In this document: piece by piece, positions 9,781-20,680 of the stretch
Numbering within the stretch: the stretch's first letter is position 1
Layout: each line of letters starts with the position of its first letter
Assembly: GCA_001972305.1 (NCBI GenBank)
Contig: BDDD01000026.1
Location: 1 to 64,000, forward strand
Length of the DNA stretch: 64,000 nt
Direction of reading: 5' to 3'
Source of the DNA: Cephalotus follicularis
Lineage: Eukaryota > Streptophyta > Magnoliopsida > Oxalidales > Cephalotaceae
Made by a program: the position numbers and the translations under genes
The notes under the pieces: model-generated
The model's database searches: none
Told to the model about the DNA's origin: nothing
What the model saw: the letters and a program-made list of their open reading frames with translations, nothing else

Positions 9781-12608
9781 ATGTCCACTTCGTCTTCCTC
9801 TATCTCTGAAAACACCATGGCCAGAACCAAGCAGACCAAGAGACTCGTCAGGCGCCCCGAAGTGGTTGCCTGGGCATCCATGGGGGTCACTGTTGTTGCA
9901 CGTCCCCTTAACATGGAGGTGGAAATGGAGGTTTCCGCTGCTAGGAACCCCAACGTTGAGGCCACGGGGGATGGAGTGCAGGTTGTTAGGGTCGACTTTG
10001 AAAAGACAACGCTGGATGTGAAGAAACTAGGGGAGCTGGTGAGGGAATACTCTATCCCTGACAGCTTGGACTTGGAGGTCCCTTCTAACCCTAGGGTGGC
10101 CACAGAGAGCAAGCAGGGCTACTTTGTGGTGTTTCAAGAGGCTCTGGTGCATGGGTTGCGGCTTCCCCTGGTTCCCTTTGCCAGGGCTATCCTCGAGCAT
10201 TACCAGATCCACTCCTCAGTGCTCCAGGAGCAGTCTTAGGGATTCATAATTGGGTTCCTAGCAAGGTGCTTGGAGTGTGGGGCGACTGCCACGGTGAAGC
10301 TGTTCAAGGAATTTCACCTCTTGAATGCCTCCCCCACCAAGCGCGGCTACTACTTCAAGGCCCGCGCAAAGATCGTCAGGCTGTTGGCCGAGAACACTAG
10401 GACAGTCAAGCACTGGAGGGAGAAATATTTTATGATCAAGAACCTCCCAGACTTCGTTCCATGCCCCTGGAGCGACTCCCTGGATACGGTGTGCTTGAAC
10501 CAGAGGACAGCGCTGTCTGAAACCGAGAAGACCGACCTGGGGAAGCTTCTGGAGCTTGCCCCCGAGGAGGTAGCAAGCGTGGTGTCCGAGATCCACCTAA
10601 GAAATCTTGGGCTGAGCATGGCCCCAAGGCGTAGGGCCAACCCTGGTCTGGCTGTGGGGATCCCCATGGGGATTGAGAGAGAGGGGGACCGGGACATCCG
10701 AGGTGAACTTGCATCCTCGGGCACTGTTGAAGGGGAGAGCCATGCTTTGCTTTCCTCTGGAGTCTTGCCTTTCTGTTATCACTTTTTATTTTTCTTTGTC
10801 CCCTGCTCTGATTAATTTTCTTACTGCCCTCCTTTGATCAGATGTAGCGATGACAAGCCAAGAATCAACTCTGGATGCTATTAAGTCTGCCCGGGAGCAG
10901 GTCAGGGCATAGAACCCCAAGGAGCAAGGGCGGGAGGCTGCACGGAAGAAGGAGACTCTCATGAAGATGAAGGCCTCTAAGAAAACCGCTGCTGGGGCTC
11001 CAAGGGGTGGTGCCAAGGTGGCCGCTGAACAGGCCAGGGCGCAAGGGCGTGCCAGGAGAAAGGCCGAGGAGGCCAAGGCCAGTGCTGAGGAGAGAGCTCG
11101 AAAGGATGCCGAGGAGGCAAGGGCCAGGGCAGTGGTAACCTAGGAAGCTAGGGCCAAAGCTGTGGGCGGAGCGGCCAGGGCTAGGATCATGGACCTCGGG
11201 GTCGAGGTGGGGGTGATGGCTGGGACCAATGTGGCCGTTAGGGCCTGGATTGAGGAGAGGAGGGCTGAGATTGCCCGGGGAAAGCAGGCTGCTGTCGATG
11301 ATCTCGACCATCCATCAAGGAGGCAGAGGATGGAGGGGGCCTATGCTCCTAGGTCTGAACCCATTGGGGAGGGCCCCCAGGACCCCACCATGGTATACCC
11401 CACCAAAGAGATGGAACAAATTGCTAGGTTCCTTGCCAGGCTTCGCGGGACTGGAGTGAATCTGAAGACGGCGGGGGTCGCTGTCGACCTGGGGAAGGCT
11501 GGCCTTTTCCCTCATGAGCTGAAGCTGAGAGAGGACTGGGACATCCACCACCTGTGGATCCACCTCTTCCAAAGCGGCTTCAGGGTTAGTGAATTTTTTC
11601 TAACTCTTGACATTATTGGCTCTTCTACCCTCCCGGAATTTACATTCTTCTTTTCAGTTGATGAACGACGCCCAGCTTGCCATGGAGAGGACTGACCAGG
11701 AGAGGTCCCTTCTTGAACAGCTTGGTGCTGAGAATGCTGAGTTCAAGAGGAGGGAGGATGTGCTGAAAGCCCAACTCGAGGAAGTGATCAGTGTCCAGGA
11801 GGGCCTCACTGCTGAGAAGGACAAAGCCCTCCAAGATCTGGCAAGGGAGAAGAGGATAAGGGAGGCTGGCCTTGAGAAGATAGCTCTTCTTGAAGGAAAG
11901 GTGAAGTCCTATGGCGAGAGGCTTGCGGGGCACAAGGAACTTGAGGGGGTTAAAACCAAAGCTGCTATGGAGAGGGCCATTCTCAATTTCAAGGCTTCCC
12001 TGGAGTTTCGGGAGTCCATGGACAAGGCTGTGGAGAACTTCAGGACTTCAGCGGGGTTTGAAGAGGCCATGGCCAGGGCTGTGGACAACTTTCGGGCTTT
12101 TGTTGAGTTCAAAGAAGCCATGGCTAGGGCTGTTGACATCTACAGGGCCTCCGAGGGCTTCAGTAAGAAGGTCTTCAAGAAGTCATCAGTCCTTTTTCAG
12201 CAGGGGTTTTACTCCTGTCGAAACATGGTGGAGTTTCACCCTAAGCTTCCCCTGGAGTCTATCGTCTGCGGGCCTCAGGTAAACGATTATGAATTCATCC
12301 CTGATGGAGTTGACGAAGCCGAGGAGAGGGCCTTCCAAGCTACGGACGAGGGTCAGGACCCAGCCTGGGACCCTGAGTGGGCGCCTGAGGGGCGTGACGT
12401 TGTCATGTTCCTTGGAGCTGCTGGGGAGCCTGACGATGAGCCCCGAGATGTAGAATCCCACTCAACTGTTCTCACTGAGACCTCCGGCTCTGATCCCTTG
12501 GCCGTGGATCCTTCACCTGGGCTCGTGGCTGCAATTTCTCCTCCTCTGCCAATAGACCCAACCCCCCAAGATCCTCCTCCTCCTCTGGTCGTGCACGACA
12601 TCCCTTGA
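9781..12608 (+). pseudogene. Antisense extra ORF, 'putative gypsy type transposon' (Transposase_28-like) protein
   Basis: Plus-strand gene opposite to gag. The first exon frame (from ATG 9781) encodes a domain like Pfam PF04195: FVVFQEALVHGLRLPLVPFA, GFIIGFLARC, LFKEFHLL, GYYFKARAK. After a probable intron near 10760-10841, a second exon gives a basic Ala/Lys/Glu-rich segment. A GT-AG intron at about 11586-11658 follows, then a long heptad-rich coiled coil (LEQLGAENAEFKRRE) and an acidic Pro-rich tail to TGA 12606. In-frame stops occur at 10237, 10910 and 11141, so this copy is broken. An AATAAA at 12694 could serve as poly-A signal. In Tat elements such ORFs lie between pol and the 3' LTR in antisense; their function is unknown. 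The exact first intron borders are unclear. Confidence 0.75.
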
Positions 12609-14033
12609 GGGGATGAGGACTTAGAATAGGATTTTTGTCTGCTTTGCCTTGTAATTTTTCTTTCTTCTCAGCGATGTAATCTTTTTGATGATTAATAAAA
12701 TGAAGTATTTTTCTACGTCGCTTATGTATGCTTTATTTCTTTGCTTTGAAATACTATAAAGTACTCATGAAGTACCATACTTTTTGACCCCGGGCTCTGC
12801 TTGTGTTGCGCGCTGTGCTTGAGCTCTTCCCGGGAATTCACTATTCCCTTAGGACAATTGAATGCAAATAATAGAACAATCTCCAGGTTTGATCACCTAA
12901 GCTTTGTAGTCTCCTTAGGGCACCTTATTTCAAAGGCTCTTAGGCAAAGAGACTTAGTCTTTACGAGTTCTGTTGTGTTCGTAGACTAAGTTTTTGGTTT
13001 GCCCAGGCAAGTTCCTATGGGTTTTCCAAGCAGGATATCGTCTGGTTCAGCATGTTGTGGACCAGGTCGTCTGAGCTTACAGTCCTCATGGGGACGCTTG
13101 TATTAAAGTTCTCAGTCCAACGAACTTGATCGTTACGAGTTCCCATGGATTCGCCTCTCAAGACATGACTTTAGGTCTGGTCGAACAAGTTCCCATGGTG
13201 TTACCGACCAGAGTGTGCTCCCTGGAGAGTCTTATTGCTTCCTTGGAAGTCTGTAAGTGCTCCCCTGGGGGAGGCTTTGTTGAGTGCTCCCCTGGGGGAG
13301 GCTTTGTTGATGCTGCCCCCCTGGGGGGTCTTTTTGCGCTCCCCTGGAGGAGGCTTTGTTGCTGGTTAGTCAAAACTTAGGTTGGCTTCGCAGCTCGGGT
13401 TGGTCGACCCTAAGCTTAGGTCTGGTGGCATCCCCGGATGTATGTCCCCGGGCATGCTCGCAGGCATTAAGGGAGGGTAGGAAGTTTTCCTTTGTTTTGC
13501 CCGTCCTCCCGACCTTGGACCAGGTCGGTCCCTAAAGATGTTTTGTCAGGTGAGCCCTGGTGGATCCTCTGGGTACTTGGCCGAGGTGAGATTCCATCTC
13601 CTTAGTGTTAGTTGAGCGTTTGGGGGACCTCGGGTGGTTGTCCTTTGCTTGGTGTTATTTTTTCGATTTTCCCCCTAGGGGGTCTTTTTTTAATTGCCCC
13701 CTAGGGGGTCTTTTTGGTGCTCCTATGGGGGAGGCTTTATTGTTTTGCCCCCTGGGGGGTCTTTTGGTGCTCCCCTGATGGGGAGGCTTTTTGGTGATTT
13801 GAGGGAGTTGATCGGCGGCTATTCAGAGGTTTAAGGACATGAACATTGGTCCTCCGGTCCCTTGCAAACTTGGAACTATGATCTGGAACACAATTTTTAA
13901 GAAAAATTCAACTTTATTTATTTCCGTTCTGAACTTTGTACATCTTTACAAGGAATCATTGGTAGTATTTCCTCTAATTCTCGGCATTCCAAGCTCTGGC
14001 AATCTTCCTTCCTCCCAGAGTTTCAAGTTTGAG
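12609..14033. repeat. Non-coding GC-palindrome region of the Tat-type element
   Basis: No gene is visible. Two clusters of GC-rich palindromic repeats stand out: 13258-13362 (CTCCCCTGGGGGAG words followed by GCTTTGTTG) and 13670-13792 (CCCCCTAGGGGG and CCCCTGGGGGG words followed by TCTTTTTGG). Tat-lineage elements commonly carry variable, repeat-rich 3' untranslated regions in this position. The first 100 bp probably hold the 3' UTR and poly-A site of the antisense gene. Confidence 0.7.
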
Positions 14034-14182
14034 TGTTCCTTGGAGCTGCCGGGGAGCCTGACGATGAGCCCATAGATGTAGAACCCCTCTCAACTGTCCT
14101 CGCTGAGACCTCCGGCTTTGATCCCATGGCCGTGGATCCTTCACCTGGGCTCGTGGTCGCAATTTCTCCTCCTCTGCCAACT
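14034..14182 (+). repeat. Duplicated piece of the antisense gene 3' end
   Basis: About 150 bp nearly identical to 12407-12557 (shared words include CTTGGAGCTGC, GAGCCTGACGATGAGCCC, CCGTGGATCCTTCACC). It is fused to the end of the protease region at about 14185. It marks the breakpoint where the rest of pol is missing, so it likely records the rearrangement that made the element non-autonomous. Confidence 0.8.
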
Positions 14183-14201
14183 GTGACCCAACTTGGAAGA
14201 C

Positions 14202-14885
14202 TCACTCAAAGTTGCCCTCTTCTAGGGGCACTTGAACCACATCTTCAACAGGCTGTGGACGCTCAGGTTCCACATCCCCCCTGAGCTCCACATTTGCGAT
14301 TAGGAGTACCTTGTCCTTCCCTTGGTCCATGACGGCAGTCTTGTAGCACTGCCTGGCTACCTGTTGGTCTCCTCTGGCCTCCCCCACACCAAACCATGTA
14401 GGGAACTTCATGAGCAAGTGCCTCGTGGACACTATCGCCTCCATTAGGTTCAGCCCTGGTCCCCCGATTATTGCATTGTATGGGCTTGGTATATCAACCA
14501 CCAGGAATGTCATTTGCACCTGGGTGTGGCATGGGGCCGTTCTTGCAACCACTGACAGGTCAATGTATCCAAGAGGATAGACCATCTCCACTGCAAAGTT
14601 AACCAGTGGGGTCTTCATGGGCTTCAGCTGATCGACCGGTATCCTCAACTGATCAAATGCATGTTTGTGCAGGATATCAGCTGAGCTGCCACTGTCTATA
14701 AGGATCCTCTTCATGGTGAAAATCTCCACCATAAGAGTTACCACCACTGGATCATCGTGAGGGAGACGTACNCCCAGAGATGGTGTGGATGACACCTCTG
14801 GGTTGCTACTGCTACTCCTCCTGTTACCGAGGAGCCTCTTCTCTCCTTTGCTCCCTTCGTCCTTGGAGAGCATCTCTGTCCACAT
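14202..14885 (-). CDS. Retrotransposon aspartic protease region
   Basis: Minus-strand open frame with the protease signature [12 protein letters not shown], as in Tat-lineage gypsy elements (active-site Asp in D-S-G). The later [10 protein letters not shown] motif is the second conserved block (normally I-x-G-R-x-x-L-N). In autonomous elements this enzyme cuts the gag-pol polyprotein inside virus-like particles. The frame opens after the gag zinc-finger-like segment and ends at the pol deletion, so no RT is linked. It contains the single N base of the window near 14772, which leaves one residue undefined. Confidence 0.75.
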   Translation of the reverse strand: MWTEMLSKDEGSKGEKRLLGNRRSSSSNPEVSSTPSLXVRLPHDDPVVVTLMVEIFTMKRILIDSGSSADILHKHAFDQLRIPVDQLKPMKTPLVNFAVEMVYPLGYIDLSVVARTAPCHTQVQMTFLVVDIPSPYNAIIGGPGLNLMEAIVSTRHLLMKFPTWFGVGEARGDQQVARQCYKTAVMDQGKDKVLLIANVELRGDVEPERPQPVEDVVQVPLEEGNFE

Positions 14886-16530
14886 ACTTGCGCAGGTGCC
14901 CCTTCCGAATCAGGTCCTCAATCTGATTCTTCAACTGCCTGCACTCATCAGTATCGTGGCCGTGGTCACGATGGTATCGACAGTACTTTTGTAAGTCCTA
15001 CTTTTTTGTTGGGGATCTCATCTTCTCGGGCCACTGGATAGGGACCTTATACTGCTCCACAGCAAGTATTCTGGTGTGTGTGTCCAGGAGGGGGGCAAAG
15101 TTGTTGTAGGATGGGATTGGTGCCCCTCCCCGGGTCGAGTCCTCCCTCCTAGAAAGCTTGTGTCTGAGGTCGTCCTTCATCAGGTCTGACTTCTCCCTCA
15201 TCTTTTCCTTCCTTCTGGGAGCATTTTGTGAATGCTCCCCTTTCTCCTCCGGATGGCCCGACCAGGGTGTTTTCTGTTTCCTGGCCGCCATCTCTTCCTT
15301 TGCGTTGACATACTTTTCTGCTCTCCTCAGCATATCTGCCATATCCACGGCGAGTCTCTTCAAAAGAGAGAAAGTAAAAGAAGAGTTGTTCCTCAGCCCA
15401 CTGTTTAATGCTACCATGGCAAATGATGGCTCTAGGTCCTTCACTGTGAGAGACTCCCTGTTGAATCTGGTGAGGTAGTCCCTCAGTGACTCATCTCTCC
15501 CCTGCACCACATTGATCAGGTGGGAGGAGTTCCTCCTCTGCGTAGTGCTGTTGAGGAATTTGGTGACAAACAGCTCCGTAAGCTGATCAAAACCCTTCAC
15601 TGACCTCTAAGCCAGGGTCGAGAACCACGACTGGGCAGCCCCAGTCAATGTTGCCAGGAATCCTAGGCTAAGCGTGGCATCCGAGGCCTGGTGCACCAAC
15701 ATGGTTTGAATATAAGTGCGCACATGTTGGATGGGATCCATGGACCCATCATATTTATCAAGGTTGGGGAGTCAGAATCCACTTGGGATACGCTCCGTCA
15801 TGATCTCGGTTGTGAAGGGGTGGGCGCTAAGGTTGCACACCTCTGACAGATACCCCTTTGGCTTCTCGGCTCCTTGGAGCCTTCTCTCCACCTCAGCAAG
15901 CTTTCTGTTTATCGCTTGCTCCACATCCTCAATGTTCCTAGCCCCACTAGAAACATGTGACCCCACAGCCAATGTGGCTGTCCGGTCATCCCTGCTCCCC
16001 CGCCCTGTTCCAGCTCTACACGAAGCGTTGGAGCGCATTCATGCCTCCTCTGCGCCCCTGGCCTCCTCTTAGGGATCCATTTCCATAGCCTGGTGCTCAA
16101 GACGCACTCTTCTGGGATCGTTGGGCTGATCCCAAGCAGTTGAGGACTATGCCCTCTGAGATGCATTGATCTCAGGTCTCCTCCCCAGGGGATTATTATC
16201 CCCTGACCTCCTTGGGGGTAGTCCGTCTCCCCTCAGCGGGTTTCGCTTGGCACCTCGAGGGTGCCCTGTCTCCACCACTGGCCTGCTGGGACTAGAAACT
16301 CCTTGGACCACTGACGAAGCAGGTCTGGCATGTTGTCGGTTGGCCAAACTGGTGATCAGCAAATCGGTGAGGCGCTCCACCCCTTGGATCACCTGATTGA
16401 CCTTCTCCCCCGTAACGGGAGCCTGCTCAGCGGTGGCGGCAACTTGACTAGTTTGGGCTGGGTCGTTTCCAGCAGCATGCTGGCTTCCACCCACCGTGGA
16501 GTGGTTGTTGATGTTCTTCATCAGAGGCAT
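14886..16530 (-). pseudogene. Tat-type gag, frameshifted
   Basis: Likely start is the ATG at 16530 (MPLMKNINNHSTVGG), about 30 bp after the primer-binding site. A low-complexity N-terminus runs to about 16150. A conserved gag core follows in another frame and then in 15600-14998 (VKGFDQLTELFVTKF, RDESLRDYLTRFN, the Retrotrans_gag pattern). A C-H-H-C stretch ([15 protein letters not shown]) lies at about 14985-14945. Gag assembles the virus-like particle and packages RNA. At least two frame breaks (near 16150 and 15770) and a stop at about 15607 mean this copy cannot make a full protein. Confidence 0.75.
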
Positions 16531-16556
16531 GATTCTGTATGGCTTTTCGCTGCCCT

Positions 16557-16573
16557 TCCCACAGACGGCGCCA
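16557..16573 (-). other. Primer-binding site of the Tat-type element
   Basis: Minus strand TGGCGCCGTCTGTGGGA. It begins TGGCGCC like the primer-binding sites of Tat/Athila relatives and lies two or three bases inside the 5' LTR. Confidence 0.8.
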
Positions 16574-16575
16574 AC

Positions 16576-17205
16576 TATTGATGCAGAAATCCTTCCTTCA
16601 ACAGTACCCCATGTGTAAGGGCTTGATTTGTTTAGAGGAACGCTGGAATCTGTCCGAGAAAGAGTGTTTGGTGGTTGATGATCCCTGCACAAGTAAAAGA
16701 CAAGGGCAGAAGGTCCAGGAGGTTGTTCTCCCGGGGACACTCCGACGCTCTAGTTAGTGATTGCACAGAGAGTATTATGTTCTTTTGAGTGCTAAAGTGG
16801 CTGACCTTGATGAAGTCGTTTGATTTAGTATTTATAGACCTCCAAGGTAACTGTTGAGTGTCTAATCAGGAGTTGGTGGTTGCCCCTAAGAGAAATGCGT
16901 CAGGAGTCCTGGCATTACCCCTGATCTCCTCCGTATTTGGTGGCCTTTTCCCTCTTTGATGTGATGGCGTGCACGTCTTGGGATTAGGTGGCCTTTGTGG
17001 CGTGCCAGTCTATGGATTAGGTGGCTGTGGTGGCGTGCTAGTCTGTGGACTAGGTGGCTGTGGTGGCGTGCCAGTCTGTGGATTAGGTGGCCTTCTCCTT
17101 TTTTGATGTGATGGCAGGCCATGGGCCTAGGCCCTGGAATGACATCTGTTGTCCTTTCCAGGGGGCACGTGTCCTTATGCTTAAAAAAAGAATTTTCCCA
17201 TATCA
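16576..17205 (-). repeat. 5' LTR of the Tat-type element
   Basis: Pairs with 8523-9186. It has four copies of the 33-bp unit (about 16975-17100) against five in the other LTR. Its first bases (TATTGATG) differ from the partner (TGTTGATG), so the terminal dinucleotide is mutated. The target duplication GTTAT follows at 17206. Confidence 0.85.
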
Positions 17206-20200
17206 GTTATTAAACTGTTTGCATTCCAATCATAATTTCAGGTTGAGGGATGATGAAATAGGTGAAGTATATAACATATTTAGTGTGCTCCTTTCATCTT
17301 TTAATTTTCGGCATTCAAGGGGCAGTGAAGAAGGATGAATAAATTTTGTTTTTTTAGGGATGTTAATAAGTTGGGAATTATTCATATGTTAGGTTGTTGA
17401 AGAAATAGATTATACATTTATGATAGATTGGATGAAAATTTGAAGTTGAATTCATAGGATATCATTTCCTTCATTTCCTGAAAATTTTGGCTTCAATAGG
17501 AATTAGAAAGGAGTAGTGATTTTTTTTCTAAGGTTTTAAAATTTTTAGGGTTACTAGTAAGTGGAAAAGGTATGATTGTATTAGTAAACGAAGAATGTGA
17601 AGCCATTTGAAATTATCTAACCATTTCCTGTATAGAGTATTAAAGAGTTTCAGTGATAATTAGTAAGTAGAAAATGCATGAATAATTTTGCTGGATTTAA
17701 AAGTTTAAGAGATATGAACTTTATTCAATTATTTCTTGTGTAATGTACTTTGGCCATGGAAGGATTCATAGGCCATTGATGCTGTTTAATTAAGAAGGGT
17801 GTATTTAAATAATGGGATATAATGGTGATGCATTGGAATGAATATTTACATATATCTGTTCAATACTTTGAAGATAGTTATAAAAATGGTCTTGCATGAT
17901 ATCGTTGGAGGACATTTGGCTCTAATACCATTTAACGTGTTAGGAGCCATAGAATCAAAGTTTCCACGTTATAATCTTGCCGGAGTAAATTGCCCCATTT
18001 AACGTGGAGGATACTTGGTCTTTTCCATACTTCTTCCCATATATATATATATATATATATTATGGGTTATTAATGTTGATTTAATTAAGTTTGATGATGT
18101 TAGAAAGCGTTAAAGTAGGAGACACATTGTTATGTTGTTGCTTGTAAGAATTTAAGGGTGATAATGAAAGTGTGTCAAGAAGGTCGTGAACAAGAATGGA
18201 TACATATTATGATATAAGGAATTTTTATACCCAGCATATATATATCTGTTTTAAGAGAAGAGGTTTGGATAGAATTCGTTATAAGTATTAAGGTTATAAC
18301 AAAATCGTATTATGACGACATCTAAATGCATAAGTAGCTCTCACGTGCATTTCATGCATTCTATACGCGTTAGCGTAGGAAATGTGATTAATGAGATATT
18401 TATGTGATGGTATTGTAGACGAGAATCCTGTATCCAATACGGAGCATCAAGGGGCTAGTTCGTATTAGCCGATTCCGTAAATCTGTGAGTGGGACATTCC
18501 CTTCCTTTATTTTTATCGTCCTTGAGACTCTTGTTTCTATATGTGCCCTTTGTTTGTTATTGATGATCTGATCGGGATTTGAATCCCACATGTCTTATGT
18601 TGAGTTTGTTATTGATTGTTATGTGATAGACTCTGGGTGACTAGGTCACCTTCTTGATTTTCTTTATGTATCATTGTTACCGTGTTTTTGTACTCTGATG
18701 TTGGGTACTATGTGGTCTGTGACATGTAATAATGGTCTAGGGTGAAGTGTACGTTTGACGCTCAACTCTCCTTAGCATGCCCATTGGTCTATGATGGGGT
18801 GTTATATGGGAACTGCCCCCGGGTTCCATACCTGGATCTGCGGCATACTATTGTCTATGATGGTATGCTGAGTGTGAGTGCAGTAGAGCTGCTCCGTCAC
18901 TCACTTGACAGACCATATTACTAGTCTGATGATATTTTGCCCATGTGGCTACAGCCTGTGTGACTGGATGACATTGATATGCTTACATGTACACACATAG
19001 TGAGAGGTGGGGTACATGCCGCTTACACGCATGCCCTTGGTGGTTGTGGGGTGCGTGCCACTTACCATAGGCAGTCTGCACCGATGTATGATGGATGATG
19101 TACACATCCTGTAGCCTATTGGCCTATATGTATATTATTGCTGCAGCCATATTCAGTATTGCCATTAGATATGGCCAGATGGGAATTGACGGATATATGG
19201 AATTAACAGATATATGGATTTGACGATGATATGATATGACGACAGATGTACCAGCATCCTCGGATGTTATGACTTTCTTCATGGGCACAAACCTTGATCT
19301 TTTATTCATGATCTTGATTCTTGATATTCATGCATATTGATTTACTATGATCCTGTTATACTCAAATGGCATTATTTTTGTTTGTGTTGTTATTCAGCGT
19401 GTATTTCGATGTTTATCTTGGGCTTAAAGCCGGTTACAGTTATTGTATAATCATTTCCATTATTGAGTTGTTAGCTTTCATTATAAAGCCTTGTTCATGG
19501 CTATGTTCTTTTCGTGGACTGATTCTTCTATATTATGATCTATATTTCTTTCAGCGCATCCAATTTTTGATGGATGCAACAGGGAATGTTTTGTTCTCAC
19601 TCACTTAGTCATTTGTACTAACCCCCATCCCAGATTTTTTTTGCAGTTGAGGTAGCAGTGGACGATCCAGTACGATATTAGCAAGTTGGGGGTAGACCAC
19701 TGGCCCAGGCACCATTCACTGGCAGTTAGAGCCAATTTCACACGCATACATTGGGACATTTTGGGATGTATATTTTGTTATGGTTATATGAGATAGTTAG
19801 TAATTGCTAAGCTGATGATTCTCTTTGAGAACTTTATAATCATATAGTCATTATGATGAAAACAAGCATAAATGTGATGAGCATGATAAATAGAACTAGA
19901 ATAAACTGCTGATTCCTCCTTCGGGAGTGTGATAATTATAATTGTGATTTTCATACAGGTAAAAATTTGGGAAATGTCCATTTTTAGGGGGAACTCTTGC
20001 AGTTTTTCTGCAGAATTTTCACCCTATTTAATGGACAAATAAATAGATAATTATTAGGGATATTGAATTGAAATAACAATAATAGACTAAGGAGGTCAGG
20101 AATGAAATAAATTGGAGGGTGCTAGGTTATAAAGGGTTTGTTAATGTGTTATGTTATAAGGATAATTTGTTTAATAAGTGATTAAAAATGATAAAGATAG

Positions 20201-20225
20201 TCTAATGGATAGGTTATTATAGAAA

Positions 20226-20311
20226 CTCTAAAGTTAAGAGTGCGCGGCCGAGAGAAATGTTAAGATGGGTGACCTTCTGGGAAGTTAGGTTGTGTTTTGC
20301 ATAGTTAGTCT
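20226..20311 (+). ncRNA. 5S rRNA-like segment inside an LTR
   Basis: The order of words CTCTAAAGTTAAGAGTG, GGCCGAGAGAAATG, AAGATGGGTGACCTTCTGGG, AAGTTAGGTTGTGTTTTGCAT follows the 3' two thirds of plant 5S rRNA (CTCCGAAGTTAAGCGTG, GGGCGAGAGTAGTAC, GGATGGGTGACCTCCTGGG, AAGTCCTCGTGTTGCAT). The part matching the internal RNA polymerase III control region (GATGGGTGACC) is the best conserved. The first third of 5S is not recognisable upstream. It lies about 50 bp from the LTR end. Cassandra TRIM elements carry 5S in short LTRs; here the host LTR is about 4 kb. It is not a functional 5S gene. Confidence 0.7.
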
Positions 20312-20364
20312 TTATAAGTCACGGCTCGTCGGAAGGGTTACGGTTTTAGGGACGGGTCGTGTCA

Positions 20365-20406
20365 TATATGGAAATCATACAGGGGACAGTACCTTGTCCA
20401 ATAAAT
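20365..20406 (+). pseudogene. Tat-lineage pol fragment, part 2
   Basis: Forty-two bases following the giant LTR (the first five are its target duplication) continue the pol frame left at 7697 (GNHTGDSTLSNK, integrase zinc-finger start). They end where a copia LTR begins at 20407. The agreement with part 1 proves that both pieces belong to one interrupted element. Confidence 0.75.
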
Positions 20407-20618
20407 TGTTGAGGTAAAGCTATTGTTCACGTGTTTTGAATGTTTTAAATTTATACCGAAAGTGCACAGTTGTGCAGTAACGGGTCAAACACTAGGAAAT
20501 CAATTTAAATTAATTTTAATCTATTTAACCTAAGCATAACATGAAAAATTGAGGTATAATTATGAAAACTACTCCTAAACATGCTAAACTAAACTAATTT
20601 ATTAAAACAGCACCTGAA

Positions 20619-20680
20619 GGCGTCGACGTGAATAGAATTAAAGCAAGAAATCATCGACGCTTACAGGGTAGGCGTCGATG
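20619..20680. repeat. GTCGAC-core word cluster, copia LTR, first block
   Basis: Three words: AAGGCGTCGACGTGA, CATCGACGCTTA and AGGCGTCGATGG within 60 bp. They lie in the downstream part of the minus-strand LTR. Confidence 0.7.

Larger units (their letters stand above)
8523..17205 (-). mobile_element. Complete non-autonomous Tat-type gypsy element
   Basis: LTRs lie at 8523-9186 (3' LTR) and 16576-17205 (5' LTR), with 5-bp target duplications GTTAT at 8518-8522 and 17206-17210. The primer-binding site (TGGCGCCGTCTGTGGGA, minus strand 16573-16557) follows the 5' LTR. A purine-rich tract ending GGGGGGCATA precedes the 3' LTR. Minus-strand order: gag (16530-14998), a CCHC-like segment, protease (14885-14202), a short duplicated piece of the antisense gene, a GC-palindrome region, the antisense gene itself (12608-9781), 3' LTR. 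Reverse transcriptase, RNase H and integrase are absent, so it would depend on an autonomous relative. The antisense extra gene is a known habit of Tat/Ogre/Grande relatives. Confidence 0.88.
7698..20364 (+). mobile_element. Giant (~4 kb) solo-type gypsy LTR, split by a nested element
   Basis: Starts TGTGACACTCCG at 7698 and ends GGGTCGTGTCA at 20364. Removing the Tat-type element (8523-17205) and one GTTAT copy leaves about 3.98 kb. The flanks are TATGT (7693-7697) and TATAT (20365-20369), a 5-bp target duplication with one substitution, and the interrupted pol frame is restored across it. No internal domain is present, so it is a solo LTR. The 3' end carries a 5S-rRNA-like segment at 20226-20311. 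The part from 17211 to 20364 has no convincing gene, an (AT)n run at 18042-18060, and only short chance frames. Confidence 0.75.

Noticed and set aside
11607-12139. Minus-strand open frames opposite the antisense gene
   Set aside because: Shadows of a GC-rich coiled-coil coding strand; they lack any domain, and the plus strand has clear heptads.
20226-20311. A functional 5S rRNA gene
   Set aside because: Its first third is missing and it has many substitutions; it is embedded at an LTR end.
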